From Sarcophilus harrisii (taxonomy: Eukaryota > Chordata > Mammalia > Dasyuromorphia > Dasyuridae), in the NCBI RefSeq assembly GCF_902635505.1, contig NC_045430.1, forward strand, positions 109,729,925 through 109,793,924: DNA of 64,000 nt, given 5' to 3'. This document shows positions 47,901-55,792 of the stretch, one piece after another. The notes under the pieces were generated by a model, which worked only from the letters and a program-made list of their open reading frames with translations, did no database searches and was not told the origin of the DNA. The position numbers and the translations under genes were made by a program. Within the stretch, counting starts at the first letter, position 1; every line of letters starts with the position of its first letter.

Positions 47901-50083
47901 TGTGTAGGGTTGATGTTTGAGCTGAGAAGCCCTACCCAAAGTCTTGACCTGCTCTTGTGCCTCATCTCTTCCCATAGGTACAATGTAAGTTGTAGCCATC
48001 AGTTTCGACTAAAGCGGAAAAAAATGAAGGAGTTCCAAGAAGCTAATTATGCTCGAGTGCGCCGGCGTGGACCTAGACGAAGCTCCTCTGACATTGCCCG
48101 CGCCAAGATCCAGGGCAAGCGACACCGGGTGAGGCTCGCTAGAAGATCATTGAAAGAAAAATTTAGAACCCTCCCTGAAACAGTTTCCTTCTATCCTTCA
48201 CTTTCAAATGTCCCTTATTTCAAGGAGTTTTGAAGCATGATTCCAACCCAGCATTAAGTCTGGGTGAGAAATGTCAATAGTTGCCTTCCCTCATTTTCCT
48301 TATATGTTCTCTAGTTGTTATCTTTCAATATAATTTTTGCATAGTCAGTATATTGTGGGGAAAAAAGGAGAAAAGTGAAAAATCCAAAAACAATGTGGTA
48401 AAATTGAAATTTGCTTGTAAATAGAGTTGCCTCTTGCATTTGCAGATTATTTCAAATGTGTGTATCTTAGAAATATTCTAAAGCCCCTAGAATGTGGAAG
48501 ATGCATATCATAGTCCTGCTTTTAATTCTACTAGTCCCTCTTCCTTATCTCTCTTCCTGCACAGGGTCAGGAGGATTCTAGTCGGGGTTCAGATAACTCT
48601 AGTTATGATGAAGCGCTATCTCCCACTTCCCCTGGACCTTTATCAGTGAGGGCTGGTCATGGAGAACGAGACCTGGCAAATTCCAACACAGAGCCCCTAA
48701 CTCCAGAACTGCATGGTATCAACCCGGTCTTCCTGTCCAGCAATCCCAGCCGCTGGAGCGTGGAAGAAGTTTATGAGTTCATCGCTTCTCTACAAGGTCA
48801 GACCTTACTGAGAAACCCCGCCCTATTACCCAAAAGAATAATCTACATTTTATTTATTTTTTTGTTTTAGAAAATACCCCTTATTGTGACTAATGTACAT
48901 ATAGTAAAAAGTGCCGTTTCTTTAGTTATGTATCCTGTCGGTAGCATAGTTTGGGATTTCAGAGGGGGGATTATGGCACTTCATGTAATTTCTCAGAAAT
49001 TGGCTTGCCACTCTACCATGTTACAGAAACAATAGCCACTTTCCATTGTTTGAAATTTGTTGGGCTTCTACTTTAATGGCTGTTATTCTCATTAGAGGGT
49101 CTGCTTTCCAACTTTATTACTTTTAATCACCATGAGCCTTTTGTGCTTTCCCTTACAAAATGAAAATTTTCTTATTTTTTATAAGTAGTGACTGGAAGTA
49201 ATCATTGTTTCACTATAAGGGGATTATGGTTTCTTAAAGTCAGAAAAAGAACTAGGAAGTCAAGATTTTAGGGGATTTAAGATATTCCTGCCCTGCCCCA
49301 AAGGAATATCCAATTCTACGGTACTTGATCTGGTAATGAGTTCTGGGCCCCAGAGTAGAGTAGGTAGGTATTCTTTGTGCTTAGTTACGAATGTAAAGCT
49401 TATTCTTTACTTGGACCCCTATAGAATATGCTGTTCTGTGTTTTATAGTTTGTTGTAGTTTTCCGTCTTCTAGGCAGTTATATCCAATTGCCCATTTTCC
49501 TCTCAATTCTATCCCAAGAACATGCTATCTTAGATCCATATTATAGCACTGAACTTAGGATAAGTGAGTCCCATCCCAGCTTTGCCATTGCTTATCCTCA
49601 GTTCACCCATCACGCCCTGCCACTGTTCTGTCTGGGGCACTGTGAGGGCAAAGGAAATACTGTCGCTATGCATCTGAAGCTCCTCAACCTGAAAATGGAA
49701 GGAGCACCCTGGGATGGAAATGATGGAGAGGAGGGCAGCAGGATGGCACGAGATGGGGCCACGATGCTGGAGGCTGCTGTGAAACAGGTGGGACAGTCCT
49801 AAGGGAGACAGGCCAGGTTATAGCCCCACTGCCTTCCAGTTCTTCCTTTTCCTCTCCTTTACCCTTTTTTCTTCCTTTCCTGGCTGGTTCCCGTTAATTA
49901 AAACTCTTCCCTCTTTGCCTTTTTCTAGGATGCCAAGAGATTGCAGAAGAGTTCCGCTCCCAGGAGATTGATGGGCAAGCTTTGTTACTACTCAAAGAAG
50001 AACATCTCATGAGTGCCATGAACATCAAGTTGGGCCCAGCCCTCAAGATCTGCGCCAAGATCAATGTCCTCAAGGAGACCTAA
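35739..50083 (+). CDS. PHC1: PHC1, polyhomeotic-like protein 1 (PRC1 subunit), 14 coding exons
   Basis: Core subunit of Polycomb repressive complex 1 in the nucleus; its SAM domain polymerises and helps compact and silence chromatin. Coding exons: 35739-35852, 36564-36674, 37214-37291, 38068-38217, 38873-39028, 43094-43586, 44764-45536, 46137-46284, 46503-46714, 47436-47550, 47680-47788, 47978-48128, 48565-48796, 49929-50083. All introns are GT-AG and the phases agree, giving 998 residues (human 1004). Seen in order: Ser-rich N-terminus; Gln-rich region with a 16-Gln run at about 424-439; HD1 motif at about 723-745; FCS zinc finger with Cys794, Cys797, Cys813 and Cys817; basic stretch at about 825-865; SAM domain at about 934-995. 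The start is the METESEQN that opens human PHC1. The C-terminus ends LKET, as in human. No coding damage is seen. PHC2 and PHC3 are excluded by near-identity to PHC1 throughout. Confidence 0.97.
36564..36674 (+). CDS. PHC1: PHC1 exon 3
   Basis: Residues 39-75, from ALQALQRQ to LAAVQQ, phase 0 on both sides. Donor CAG/GTGAGA at 36675. A second donor 51 nt further on is described under findings. Confidence 0.93.
37214..37291 (+). CDS. PHC1: PHC1 exon 4
   Basis: Residues 76-101 (ATIAASRQ to TTTQAS). Acceptor ACACAG at 37208-37213, donor TCA/GTAAGT at 37292. The Thr/Ser/Gln-rich content matches human. Confidence 0.92.
37365..37592 (-). mobile_element. MIR-type SINE in PHC1 intron 4
   Basis: Antisense: AAGCATTTATTAAGTGACCC, GGGGAAACTGAGGTCTATAG, GACTTGCTCAGGGTCACAGA and CACTGAGACACCTAGATGTC. 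Confidence 0.65.
38068..38217 (+). CDS. PHC1: PHC1 exon 5
   Basis: Residues 102-151 (INLATTSA to AQMYLR), phase 0. A T-rich tract precedes the acceptor CACACAG; donor CGG/GTAAGC at 38218. Confidence 0.93.
38873..39028 (+). CDS. PHC1: PHC1 exon 6
   Basis: Residues 152-203 (PQLGNLLQ to GVHTDTDQ), phase 0. Donor CAG/GTCAGT. It is followed by a long intron of about 4.1 kb, the largest among the coding exons, which is filled with old repeats. Confidence 0.93.
39060..40440 (+). mobile_element. Ancient L2/CR1-clade-like repeat, copy 1 (PHC1 intron 6)
   Basis: Order of recognisable blocks: AACAAGCATTTATTAAGCAC, CTGGGGATAAAGAGACA, GCATTCCAGACATTAGAG, GTTTATATTTGATCCTAGAG, GATATGGTCAGATCTGCATT, AGAACTGATGAGGATCTGGA. 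This matches a widespread old mammalian repeat whose family name I cannot fix. A small SINE (39373-39505) sits inside. Confidence 0.5.
39373..39505 (+). mobile_element. CORE-SINE fragment
   Basis: Sense head and core: GTATAGAGGTGGAGTCTGGA, AAGTTCAAATCC and CAGCAAGTCACTTAACTGC. Confidence 0.55.
40470..40560 (+). mobile_element. Ancient repeat, partial copy
   Basis: GGAGGTAGAAAGACTAGTGA and AGAGTAATCCAGGTATAGGG repeat a block found in both neighbouring copies. Confidence 0.4.
40740..41765 (+). mobile_element. Ancient L2/CR1-clade-like repeat, copy 2 (PHC1 intron 6)
   Basis: Same block order as copy 1: GGAGATACAGATAAAGTAAA, GTATTTGATCCAGAAGGATC, GGACATGATCAGATTGTAGG, then the further 3' blocks GGTGCCCTTTGGAATAATAA and AAGATAATGAGTTTCTG-like sequence to about 41670. 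A SINE sits at 40897-41030. Confidence 0.5.
40897..41030 (-). mobile_element. CORE-SINE with T25 end
   Basis: Antisense SINE: 25 T at 40897-40921, then GTTAAGTGACTTGCCCAGTG and the head end GGGCTGGCACTTC. Confidence 0.65.
41900..43060 (+). mobile_element. CR1/L3-type LINE in PHC1 intron 6, split by a SINE
   Basis: Sense CR1/L3 order: GAAATATAACAGAGATCTGT, AACCAGAATGGTGAAAGTCC at about 42515, TGGGCCTGTTTGGCCTAGAG, TAATTGCTGTCCAAAAGTAC, then after the SINE the tail GAGTCTCTTCCAACTCCC. Same family as 29690-31405. Confidence 0.65.
42850..42980 (-). mobile_element. CORE-SINE inside the CR1/L3 copy
   Basis: Antisense: GAGTGACTTGTCTAGGGTCA, AATTCAGGTCCTCCC and TGCGCCACCTAGCTGCTCC. Confidence 0.65.
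43094..43586 (+). CDS. PHC1: PHC1 exon 7
   Basis: Residues 204-367 plus one base of codon 368. Gln-, Ser- and Gly-rich, with a Gly-rich patch in the middle (GSVGPGGG). The tail reads TATPAPSQTLISS as in human. Donor CAG/GTGAGC at 43587. Confidence 0.93.
43587..44763 (+). other. PHC1 intron 7
   Basis: Unique-looking intron; no repeat or conserved element recognised. Confidence 0.4.
44764..45536 (+). CDS. PHC1: PHC1 exon 8 (Gln-rich, CAG repeat)
   Basis: The largest coding exon; it completes codon 368 and runs to residue 625. It opens TYTQIQPHSLIQ, then carries several short Gln blocks and one pure 16-Gln run (residues 424-439) coded almost wholly by CAG. Pro/Gln-rich sequence follows, ending AAFYMQSVQLP. 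Donor CCG/GTGAGT at 45537. Confidence 0.94.
44931..44978 (+). repeat. CAG repeat in PHC1 exon 8
   Basis: Sixteen Gln codons: three CAG, one CAA, eleven CAG, one CAA. Coding microsatellite, probably length-variable. Confidence 0.9.
45880..46033 (+). mobile_element. tRNA-headed CORE-SINE in PHC1 intron 8
   Basis: Sense SINE (GGTGGCACTGTGCATAGAGC, GAGTTCACATC, GGGCAAGTCACTTAATCC) with A-rich tail. A perfect 16-bp duplication AAAGAATTTAGAGCTG lies at 45864-45879 and 46034-46049. It lies about 100 bp upstream of exon 9. Confidence 0.9.
46137..46284 (+). CDS. PHC1: PHC1 exon 9
   Basis: Residues 626-674 plus one base; opens GKPQTLAVKRKAE, a likely basic nuclear-localisation patch, followed by an acidic stretch. 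The acceptor is the less common AAAG (46133-46136) behind a good pyrimidine tract. Donor CAG/GTGAGA. Confidence 0.9.
46503..46714 (+). CDS. PHC1: PHC1 exon 10 (HD1 motif)
   Basis: Completes codon 675 and runs to residue 745. It contains VKPQILTHIIEGFVIQEG, the polyhomeotic homology domain 1 conserved from fly to human. Donor CCG/GTGAGG at 46715. Confidence 0.93.
46835..46930 (+). mobile_element. MIR-type SINE fragment in PHC1 intron 10
   Basis: TTTGAATCCTGGCACTGCCA and CTGGCCTTGGGCATG follow the MIR order in sense. Confidence 0.45.
47060..47185 (-). mobile_element. MIR-type SINE fragment in PHC1 intron 10
   Basis: Antisense: TAGCTAGTTAGTGGCAGAGC then CACTGTACCAT. Confidence 0.4.
47436..47550 (+). 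CDS. PHC1: PHC1 exon 11
   Basis: Residues 746-783 plus one base, starting VGCSQLLKESEKPLQT. Acceptor TTACAG, donor CAG/GTGAGT. Confidence 0.92.
47680..47788 (+). CDS. PHC1: PHC1 exon 12 (FCS zinc finger)
   Basis: Residues 784-819 and part of 820. Carries the FCS-type zinc finger: Cys794, Cys797, Cys813 and Cys817 around the FRGSKRFCS core, an RNA-binding module in the family. The donor splits the Arg820 codon. Confidence 0.94.
47978..48128 (+). CDS. PHC1: PHC1 exon 13
   Basis: Completes Arg820 and runs to residue 870: YNVSCSHQFRLKRKKMKEF, then an Arg-rich stretch (RVRRRGPRR). It ends KRHR where human reads KCHR. Donor CGG/GTGAGG. Confidence 0.93.
48565..48796 (+). CDS. PHC1: PHC1 exon 14 (start of SAM domain)
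   Basis: Residues 871-947 plus one base. A Ser-rich linker, then the SAM domain begins at about Trp934 (WSVEEVYEFIASLQ). Donor AAG/GTCAGA. Confidence 0.94.
48797..49928 (+). other. PHC1 intron 14
   Basis: The last intron. An open stretch at 49488-49802 has no family resemblance and no good splice context, so it is not called as coding. No repeat recognised. Confidence 0.4.
49929..50083 (+). CDS. PHC1: PHC1 exon 15 (rest of SAM domain, stop)
   Basis: Completes Gly948 and gives residues 949-998 with helices of the SAM domain (EIDGQALLLL, HLMSAMNIKLGPALKI). TAA stop at 50081-50083. The SAM polymer faces are intact as far as I can judge. Confidence 0.95.
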
Positions 50084-50925
50084 ATAGAGCCTTCTCATAG
50101 ACTAGCTCAAAGTGGGCCCTCCCTTGCTGCCCAAGCTGCAATCTGCTGAGGACCAGTAGAGATCTGGGCAGGGGAAGAGAGGTGTTTTACCAGTGGGGAA
50201 GATAAGACAGGAAAAATGAGTGTTCACCCATCCCCTGATGAACTACTGTTACCACATGGTAGCAGTTTTTGACACTTTCAGTTCTAGTTTATTTTTTAAA
50301 AAATGGCTCCTCCCTCACCACCCCACCCTTCCCTACCACTCCCCCCAAATCTGAGAGATCTGGAGGGCAAAGGCTACTCAGCTCTTTCCTGGATAGTGAG
50401 TCCAACCAGGGCTTGTTATCCTGAAGGACTACAGTATGGCAAGGGCCTGACCATACATGGTGGAACTGGTAAGATCTGAGGCTGCTTTCCCCCATCAGGG
50501 AAATAAGGGTAGGATTGTCTAGTTTATGGTACTTCTCTTTGTATCACTAACTGTGGCCTACTCCCTTTTCCCCCAAGTACCTCGCAGGCTCCACCTGCTC
50601 CTTGGCAAGGCTACCATCCTCTTTGAAAGTTGGCTCATAACCTTATGAGTTGGTCTAGGGACATCCGGCATGTTTGTGGCTGACACGTGTGTGGTTTTTC
50701 TTCTCTTTTCTTCCCCATTCATCTGTTGGCTTTCTTCTACTCTACCCACCAATCCCTCTTTTCTTTCTACCTCCTTTGTCCCTTAGCTTTACAAGGCCAG
50801 GAATACGAGTTACTGGGGGCAGGAGTAAAAAGCCTGTTTCTTGTTTCAGACCCTGTTTCTTGTACAACAAAAATAACTATTTTTTTTTCCCTTCCTTAGT
50901 AAAAAGATGAAAACTGGTCTTGGTT
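50084..50925 (+). other. PHC1: PHC1 3'UTR
   Basis: About 840 nt between the stop and the candidate AGTAAA. No canonical AATAAA or ATTAAA was seen on the + strand here. An earlier AGTAAA lies near 50825. The end point is inferred. Confidence 0.6.
50898..50903 (+). terminator. PHC1 poly(A) signal candidate AGTAAA
   Basis: A known weaker variant of the poly(A) hexamer, followed 10-30 nt later by a GU-rich stretch (TGGTCTTGGTTGTCTG, about 50913-50931) of the kind bound by CstF. This is the best-supported 3' end for PHC1 in the window. Confidence 0.55.
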
Positions 50926-51601
50926 GTCTGTTTTACTTTATTCCTGAATTTCTAGACCCCAATCAATTCTTATGCAAACAGCCAGACCAAAAAGAGATTG
51001 AGGCTTTTTTTTTTTTTTTGGTCCTTTTAATTTTCTGAAGTTGTGTTTTTATACAAAATGTGGCATAGACTTTTGCCTTATTTCAAAACACTGGGTTAGG
51101 GAAGAGGGAAGAAAACAAAACAAAATATACACACACACACACACACAAAAAAACCCTGCTGATTTTATAATCTTAATTTCCCCACTTTAAAAGGAAAAAA
51201 AATTCATAAACAGTAATGAAAAAGCCAAAGATAATTTTTTTTTTTTGTCTGTAGCTATTTTGCCCCTGATTGGCCAGAAGAACTTTATTAGCCAAAGAAC
51301 GGATCAGCCCAGTTTCCTGGCCATACCACCTAATTAGAAAAGGGAGGCACCAGAAGGGATTCTGAAAACCCATTCTTGCCCAGAAACATCTTGAGCAAGA
51401 TACACTTTTCTCCCTGAGCCAGCAGAGGGAATGTTAGGCATTCTCTACACTTGGAAGGAGAGCTCCAGGCTCCCTACCTGTTTCTATTTGCATTCTTGGC
51501 AATTTTTGCTAAAGAAAAGTCACATACCTGGGGAGATCGACCATGTTCATAAAAGGTAGGTATATAATAAAAGCTTCACCAGGTTCTGGAACCACAGAGA
51601 C

Positions 51602-51633
<32 letters not shown>

Positions 51634-52415
51634 TCTACCATTCTAGGCATGGCTAATTTTCCTTTTTAGGAGCCAATGTGGCACAATACTTCAGTCTCAC
51701 TTCCCCCTTTTAGCTTCTGGCTTTCTGGATTGGGCTTTTTGGCTAAATGTTGAATTGACAACACAAAATCACAATCCACATATTTCAAGATAAAAGGTCC
51801 CTATCTAAGCCAACAAAAGACCTAGTGGTACCTCAAAAATCTATGGCCTGGGAAAATTCACATTTTATGGTTTTGTTCCCAGAGGAGATGCGGGGACACT
51901 AAGAGAGATGGGCTGTCTTGGGCCCAGACCAAATTCATGAAGTTGGAAGTGATCAAAAACTCTTGTAAATAAGAGCAGGCATAGGGTTACAATGAAAACC
52001 CAATATAAATAATTTTTTTCTTTAGAATCCAGTGTCTCACAGAAAAGCCTAACATCAAAAAATGCAGTAAAAAGACCAGGAAAGTCTCTTGCCCACTCCC
52101 AGCCATCTGTACATCTCCCTATCATCCTTTCTTTGCAAGGGCAATCCCTCCCTCTCAAACCCTCATTTCCCTTTGGCCCGTAAGGGTTGTCCTTCCTAGG
52201 CACATTTCTCTGGGTCAGTACCACTAATAGACTCCAAAGGGAAAACATGGAGCAGAGAGAAGGCAGCTTAGTGGGTAGAAAGAGTGAGTGCAAGTTAAAA
52301 GCAAACTAGAGGAAAAAACTGGTAGAAGAGATGGAGCAGCAGCAGCGGCGGAGAAATCTGGCTGAGGATGCTTTGGTTCAGGGGTGGAAAGAAAGGCTGG
52401 GTATCTCCAGTGTAG
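50920..52415 (-). other. M6PR: M6PR 3'UTR
   Basis: About 1.5 kb from the stop to the AATAAA at 50942-50937. It holds a run of 29 A on the + strand (a T run in the mRNA) at 51602-51630 and a short CA repeat near 51127-51148. No SINE was recognised in it. A further AATAAA on the minus strand near 51284-51289 could give a shorter form. Confidence 0.65.
50937..50942 (-). terminator. M6PR poly(A) signal AATAAA
   Basis: Reads AATAAA on the minus strand about 1.47 kb after the M6PR stop, with T-rich sequence downstream on that strand (about 50905-50885). It faces the PHC1 signal only 34-39 bp away. Confidence 0.7.
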
Positions 52416-52538
52416 TCACATGGGGAGCAAGTGGTCATCCCTTTCTTCTGATTCTTCCCCAAGTTGGTCATCCCCCACACCTCGGTAGGCAGCAGGCACG
52501 TTTCGGGGTTTAGACCGGCACACAAAATCGCAGCCATC
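52416..52538 (-). CDS. M6PR: M6PR exon 7 (sorting tail, stop)
   Basis: Residues 239-278, [12 protein letters not shown] to DDHLLPM, then TGA at 52418-52416. This tail is almost identical to human, including the GGA-binding end. Confidence 0.95.
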   Translation of the reverse strand, partial: DGCDFVCRSKPRNVPAAYRGVGDDQLGEESEERDDHLLPM

Positions 52539-55500
52539 CTGTGAGGGAAAAGAAACAACTGACTGAAGGAGTGAGTTGTGTGGGGTGCAGAAAGGCTTCC
52601 TAGTCTATAAATATCACAGGTTAGCCACGAGAGAAGCTGTTTCAGGAAAATAACTCAAAAGAATAAAGATGCCATCTGAGGATATGAAAGTTTAAAATTC
52701 AGTTTTGAGTTTCTTGAGTGTTGGAGACTAAGGGTCTTGATGGCAGTAACCATTTCCCTTCCCTTACCCCTCTCCCAATTCCAAAAGAGGTAAGAGTTCA
52801 AGAGAAAACTAGAATAAACCAATTCTTGCATAAGCCCAGAATCTGTGTGTTCCCTGCAGTTAGGTACAGAATAAGTACCAGAACAACAGTCCTCTTACTA
52901 CTTACTGCTACCAAATTGCCCAGATCCTGCCAGAAGGCTAAATGAGGAAACTGCTCCATGCCTTTGGCACCCACTACCAGCCTTTGGTACAAGAAGCCCC
53001 CAATGAGATAGACAGCCACCAATGAGGCAAACCTACACAGAAGGGAAAAAAGTATAAAAATAGCCACATTAAACAGAGATACAGGCACAGATGAAACATC
53101 CTTCCAAATAAGACTGGGCACTAAGAACTAGAGGTGGTGAATAATTAGCAACACAATTAAGTGACCTCTCAGCCACGACCCTGAGGCAGCCAGCTAGGCT
53201 ACTGACCTGCACAAGTAAACAAAGAACTTTCCTGCTTAATCCAAAGACATCATCAGCCCCTGAACTTCTAAGAATTATCAAATACTTAGAACAAAGTCTC
53301 TCTCCCTTTAAATATAATTAGATTGATTCTATGGTTAAATCCATTCAAATTCTCAAAGTTGCAGAAGTAGGAATGAGAATGCATTTTTAATCACTTAGCC
53401 CTCTACAGAAATTGTTCTATTGATCCAGAAAAAAACAGAATAAATATTAAAGGCTTTTGTGTTTCAGAGCACTCACGTAATAAGTAAAATAGATCCCACG
53501 CTGAGGTGAGAATCTTCAGGTGGGCAAGCCAGACTGCTGTCCATCTCAAAAAGATAGAAACATTCTTGGATTTTTCCCCTTTCTTCAGAGACAGGCAGGA
53601 AGTTGCCCTGTGTGAAGACAGGAAATAATAGTTTACTATGTTAAAAGTAAAATATTCTAGTACCCTAATACTCCCCTTAGCTCAGGAACCTAATGAAGAA
53701 AAAGAAAAGTTCCCTTAACTACATAATTCCTACTATACCCATCTAGTAATGCTGTGCCCACTCTGCTGTTCAGCCTCTGTCCAACTCTACTAGCCCCATG
53801 ATATCTCACCCCAATGGTGTTTTTGTTACAGGAGATCATCACTACTGCTCGTCGCTGTTCCTTGCCACAATGGCTGCCATACTCATCACCCCCTTTATAG
53901 GTCAGCATGATCCAGTCACCTGAGGGACAAGGAAAATCTTTTTTGTCACAGGAAAGGATAGCAACAGATTTGGGCATTGTGGTAGATAGAAAAGTATATA
54001 AAGGGAACTCAGAAGGAATTAGCTTTACTTGAAAAATTTGTAATTGTTATCAAGGGACTTATATACCAAGTATTATATCTTGTTTAACAAAGCTGCATGC
54101 CCATCATCCTATAGGATAACTGAAACGGAAAAAGATAAGTCACTAGGCTTGTAAGAAATCTTGTTTTTTCAGTACTAATGTAACGGTAATGACATGAATC
54201 TAAATTTCTATTTCACTGGGATATACTGGATGGCTATTTCAAATCAATCTTATAAGTTCATATTGAACCAAATTTATTGAATACACATTATTTGCTGACA
54301 AAAGGGCAGAAAAGGAGAAGGCTCTTTACATTCTGGTATTTAAAATTATCTGACTGATAATTCAAAGTATGATCTATGTACTGAAGTGGTTGAATAGGGG
54401 AAGAAGGGGATGGTGGCACAAGGATGACTATGTTCTTTCCATCTTTAATACTAAGTGAAACAATCACGCCAATAATTGTTCCTCAAGCAACAATTATGTA
54501 AAGAAAATTATAAAAATGGATACTCTTAAATGGGAGACCAGTGGTAGATCATAAGATACAGTTGAAAGAGTAAAGAAATAGATATCTGAGTTGAAATGAG
54601 CTTGTTTTAGAGTTATCTGATGATGAAAAGTGAAAAAAGGCCTTACTTCCATTGAAGATATGGGTTTCATTAATCCTTCCTATTATTGTCTCCTCTTTAG
54701 TCTTCAAGTTGATCTGCACCAGTCCAGCCCCAGAGTTGTTACTGCCAACTTCCCGGCACACCCTAAATTTGTAGGTATAGGAGTCTGAACCCTGGCCCAC
54801 AGTACTTTCAAAGCTGTTAAGGCAAAGCAGGGAAATGAGGAAGAAAGAAGTCAAAATAAGTATTTCTACTTAAAGCAGAATTTGCTCTGACCACTGAGGT
54901 TTTGATTTATTTATCAGAGCTCACCCCCATCATTTTGGCAGAGATGATTATGGTCACACATAGTAGCCAATACCATCTGCAGAAATGTGATATCTGAGAC
55001 TCTGAAAGGTTAGGTGGTAATTAAAACACACAAATACACCTGCCAGAGCTTCTGAGCTTTTTAGCGGATCATCTGGACTAAGCTCTGCTACTCTATATAT
55101 GCTATTTCCCCATGCTCAAGAATAAGGCATCCTAAGATTGCTTTTTTCCTTCCAAGCAACTGATATTCTTGAGATTCCCAAGACTTAAGGTAGCAGGAAC
55201 AGCTAACAATGCCCGTATAACAAAGGCTCAGTGCCCAGGTCAAATAGTTTGTCATAAAACATCCACTTTAGAGAAGACAGGGTTAGTCCTGAAGTCTTTT
55301 CTTGGAGACAGATAAATCAGGCTGCATAATGTGAGAAATACAGGCTTCTGGGAAAAGTTGGACTGATTTCCCTTCCCTTTATTCATTATGAAATTGGCTG
55401 GTTAGTCCTCAAAAAAGGCCACCGATGTAAAGTTTTTTTTTAATTCTGGAATCAGAGATTTTAAAAGGAAAGATTCTTTAAAACAACAAAGGCATGAAAC

Positions 55501-55789
55501 CCTTAGAAATTTCTGTCCTTTGTGATTGTTCAATTTTTTTCCAATTGGGTCCAAACTATGACCCTATTCCTTTTCCTTCTCCAAATTTGTCATTTCCTTC
55601 CATCTTTTACCTTTGGCCAAAAAGTGGAGCCAGCTTTTTCAGTACGGCCAGCTCCTTCTCTGACTCTTTATCCTTCTCTCCTATTAAGTCACAGGTTTTC
55701 TCTTCTGCCTGCCAGGCCTCCTTCACTGCCAAGGTCAGAAGTAGCAGAAACAGTAGCCCAGCCCGCCAACAACTGTAAAAGGGGAACAT
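52416..55789 (-). CDS. M6PR: M6PR, cation-dependent mannose-6-phosphate receptor, 6 coding exons
   Basis: Type I membrane receptor that carries mannose-6-phosphate-tagged hydrolases from the trans-Golgi to endosomes. Coding exons on the minus strand: 55789-55611, 54813-54647, 53919-53810, 53607-53477, 53032-52906, 52538-52416; phases agree, giving 278 residues (human 277; the extra residue is in the signal peptide). Seen: signal peptide about 1-27, luminal domain about 28-187, membrane span about 188-211, cytoplasmic tail 212-278. Sugar-binding residues Gln93, Arg138, Glu160 and Tyr170 (mature Gln66, Arg111, Glu133, Tyr143) are kept, but mature Asp103-Asn104 are Gly130-Ser131. Tail signals are kept: Phe229-Trp230, Cys241 and Cys245 (palmitoylation region), YRGV at 256-259 and the acidic-dileucine end DDHLLPM. 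Start chosen as MFPFYSCWR, matching human. IGF2R is excluded by size. Confidence 0.97.
52906..53032 (-). CDS. M6PR: M6PR exon 6 (membrane span, proximal tail)
   Basis: Residues 196-238: rest of the membrane helix ([18 protein letters not shown]) and the tail with the Phe-Trp endosomal motif in HLAFWQDLG. Donor GCA/GTAAGT. Confidence 0.94.
53477..53607 (-). CDS. M6PR: M6PR exon 5
   Basis: Residues 153-195 plus two bases: [19 protein letters not shown] with Glu160 and Tyr170, then the start of the membrane span. Donor AC/GTGAGT. Confidence 0.94.
53810..53919 (-). CDS. M6PR: M6PR exon 4 (phosphate-binding loop)
   Basis: Residues 116-152. Contains [16 protein letters not shown]: Arg138 is kept, while Gly130-Ser131 replace the human Asp-Asn pair. 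Donor GGG/GTGAGA. Confidence 0.94.
54647..54813 (-). CDS. M6PR: M6PR exon 3
   Basis: Residues 60-115 plus one base: [11 protein letters not shown] through NETHIFNG. Includes Gln93 of the sugar pocket and N-glycosylation sequons NNS (85-87 region) and NET (108-110). The acceptor is AACAG; donor A/GTAAGG at 54646. Confidence 0.94.
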
Positions 55790-55790
55790 C
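55611..55790 (-). CDS. M6PR: M6PR exon 2 (signal peptide; ATG at 55789)
   Basis: Acceptor AG at 55792-55791, one 5'UTR base, then ATG. Codes residues 1-59 plus two bases: a hydrophobic signal peptide, then AEEKTCDL. Donor AAAG/GTAAAA at 55610. Confidence 0.94.
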
Positions 55791-55792
55791 CT

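Noticed and set aside
49488-49802. 104-codon frame in the last PHC1 intron
   Set aside because: No family match, no convincing acceptor/donor pair keeping the SAM domain frame, and the exon 14-15 junction without it matches human PHC1 exactly.
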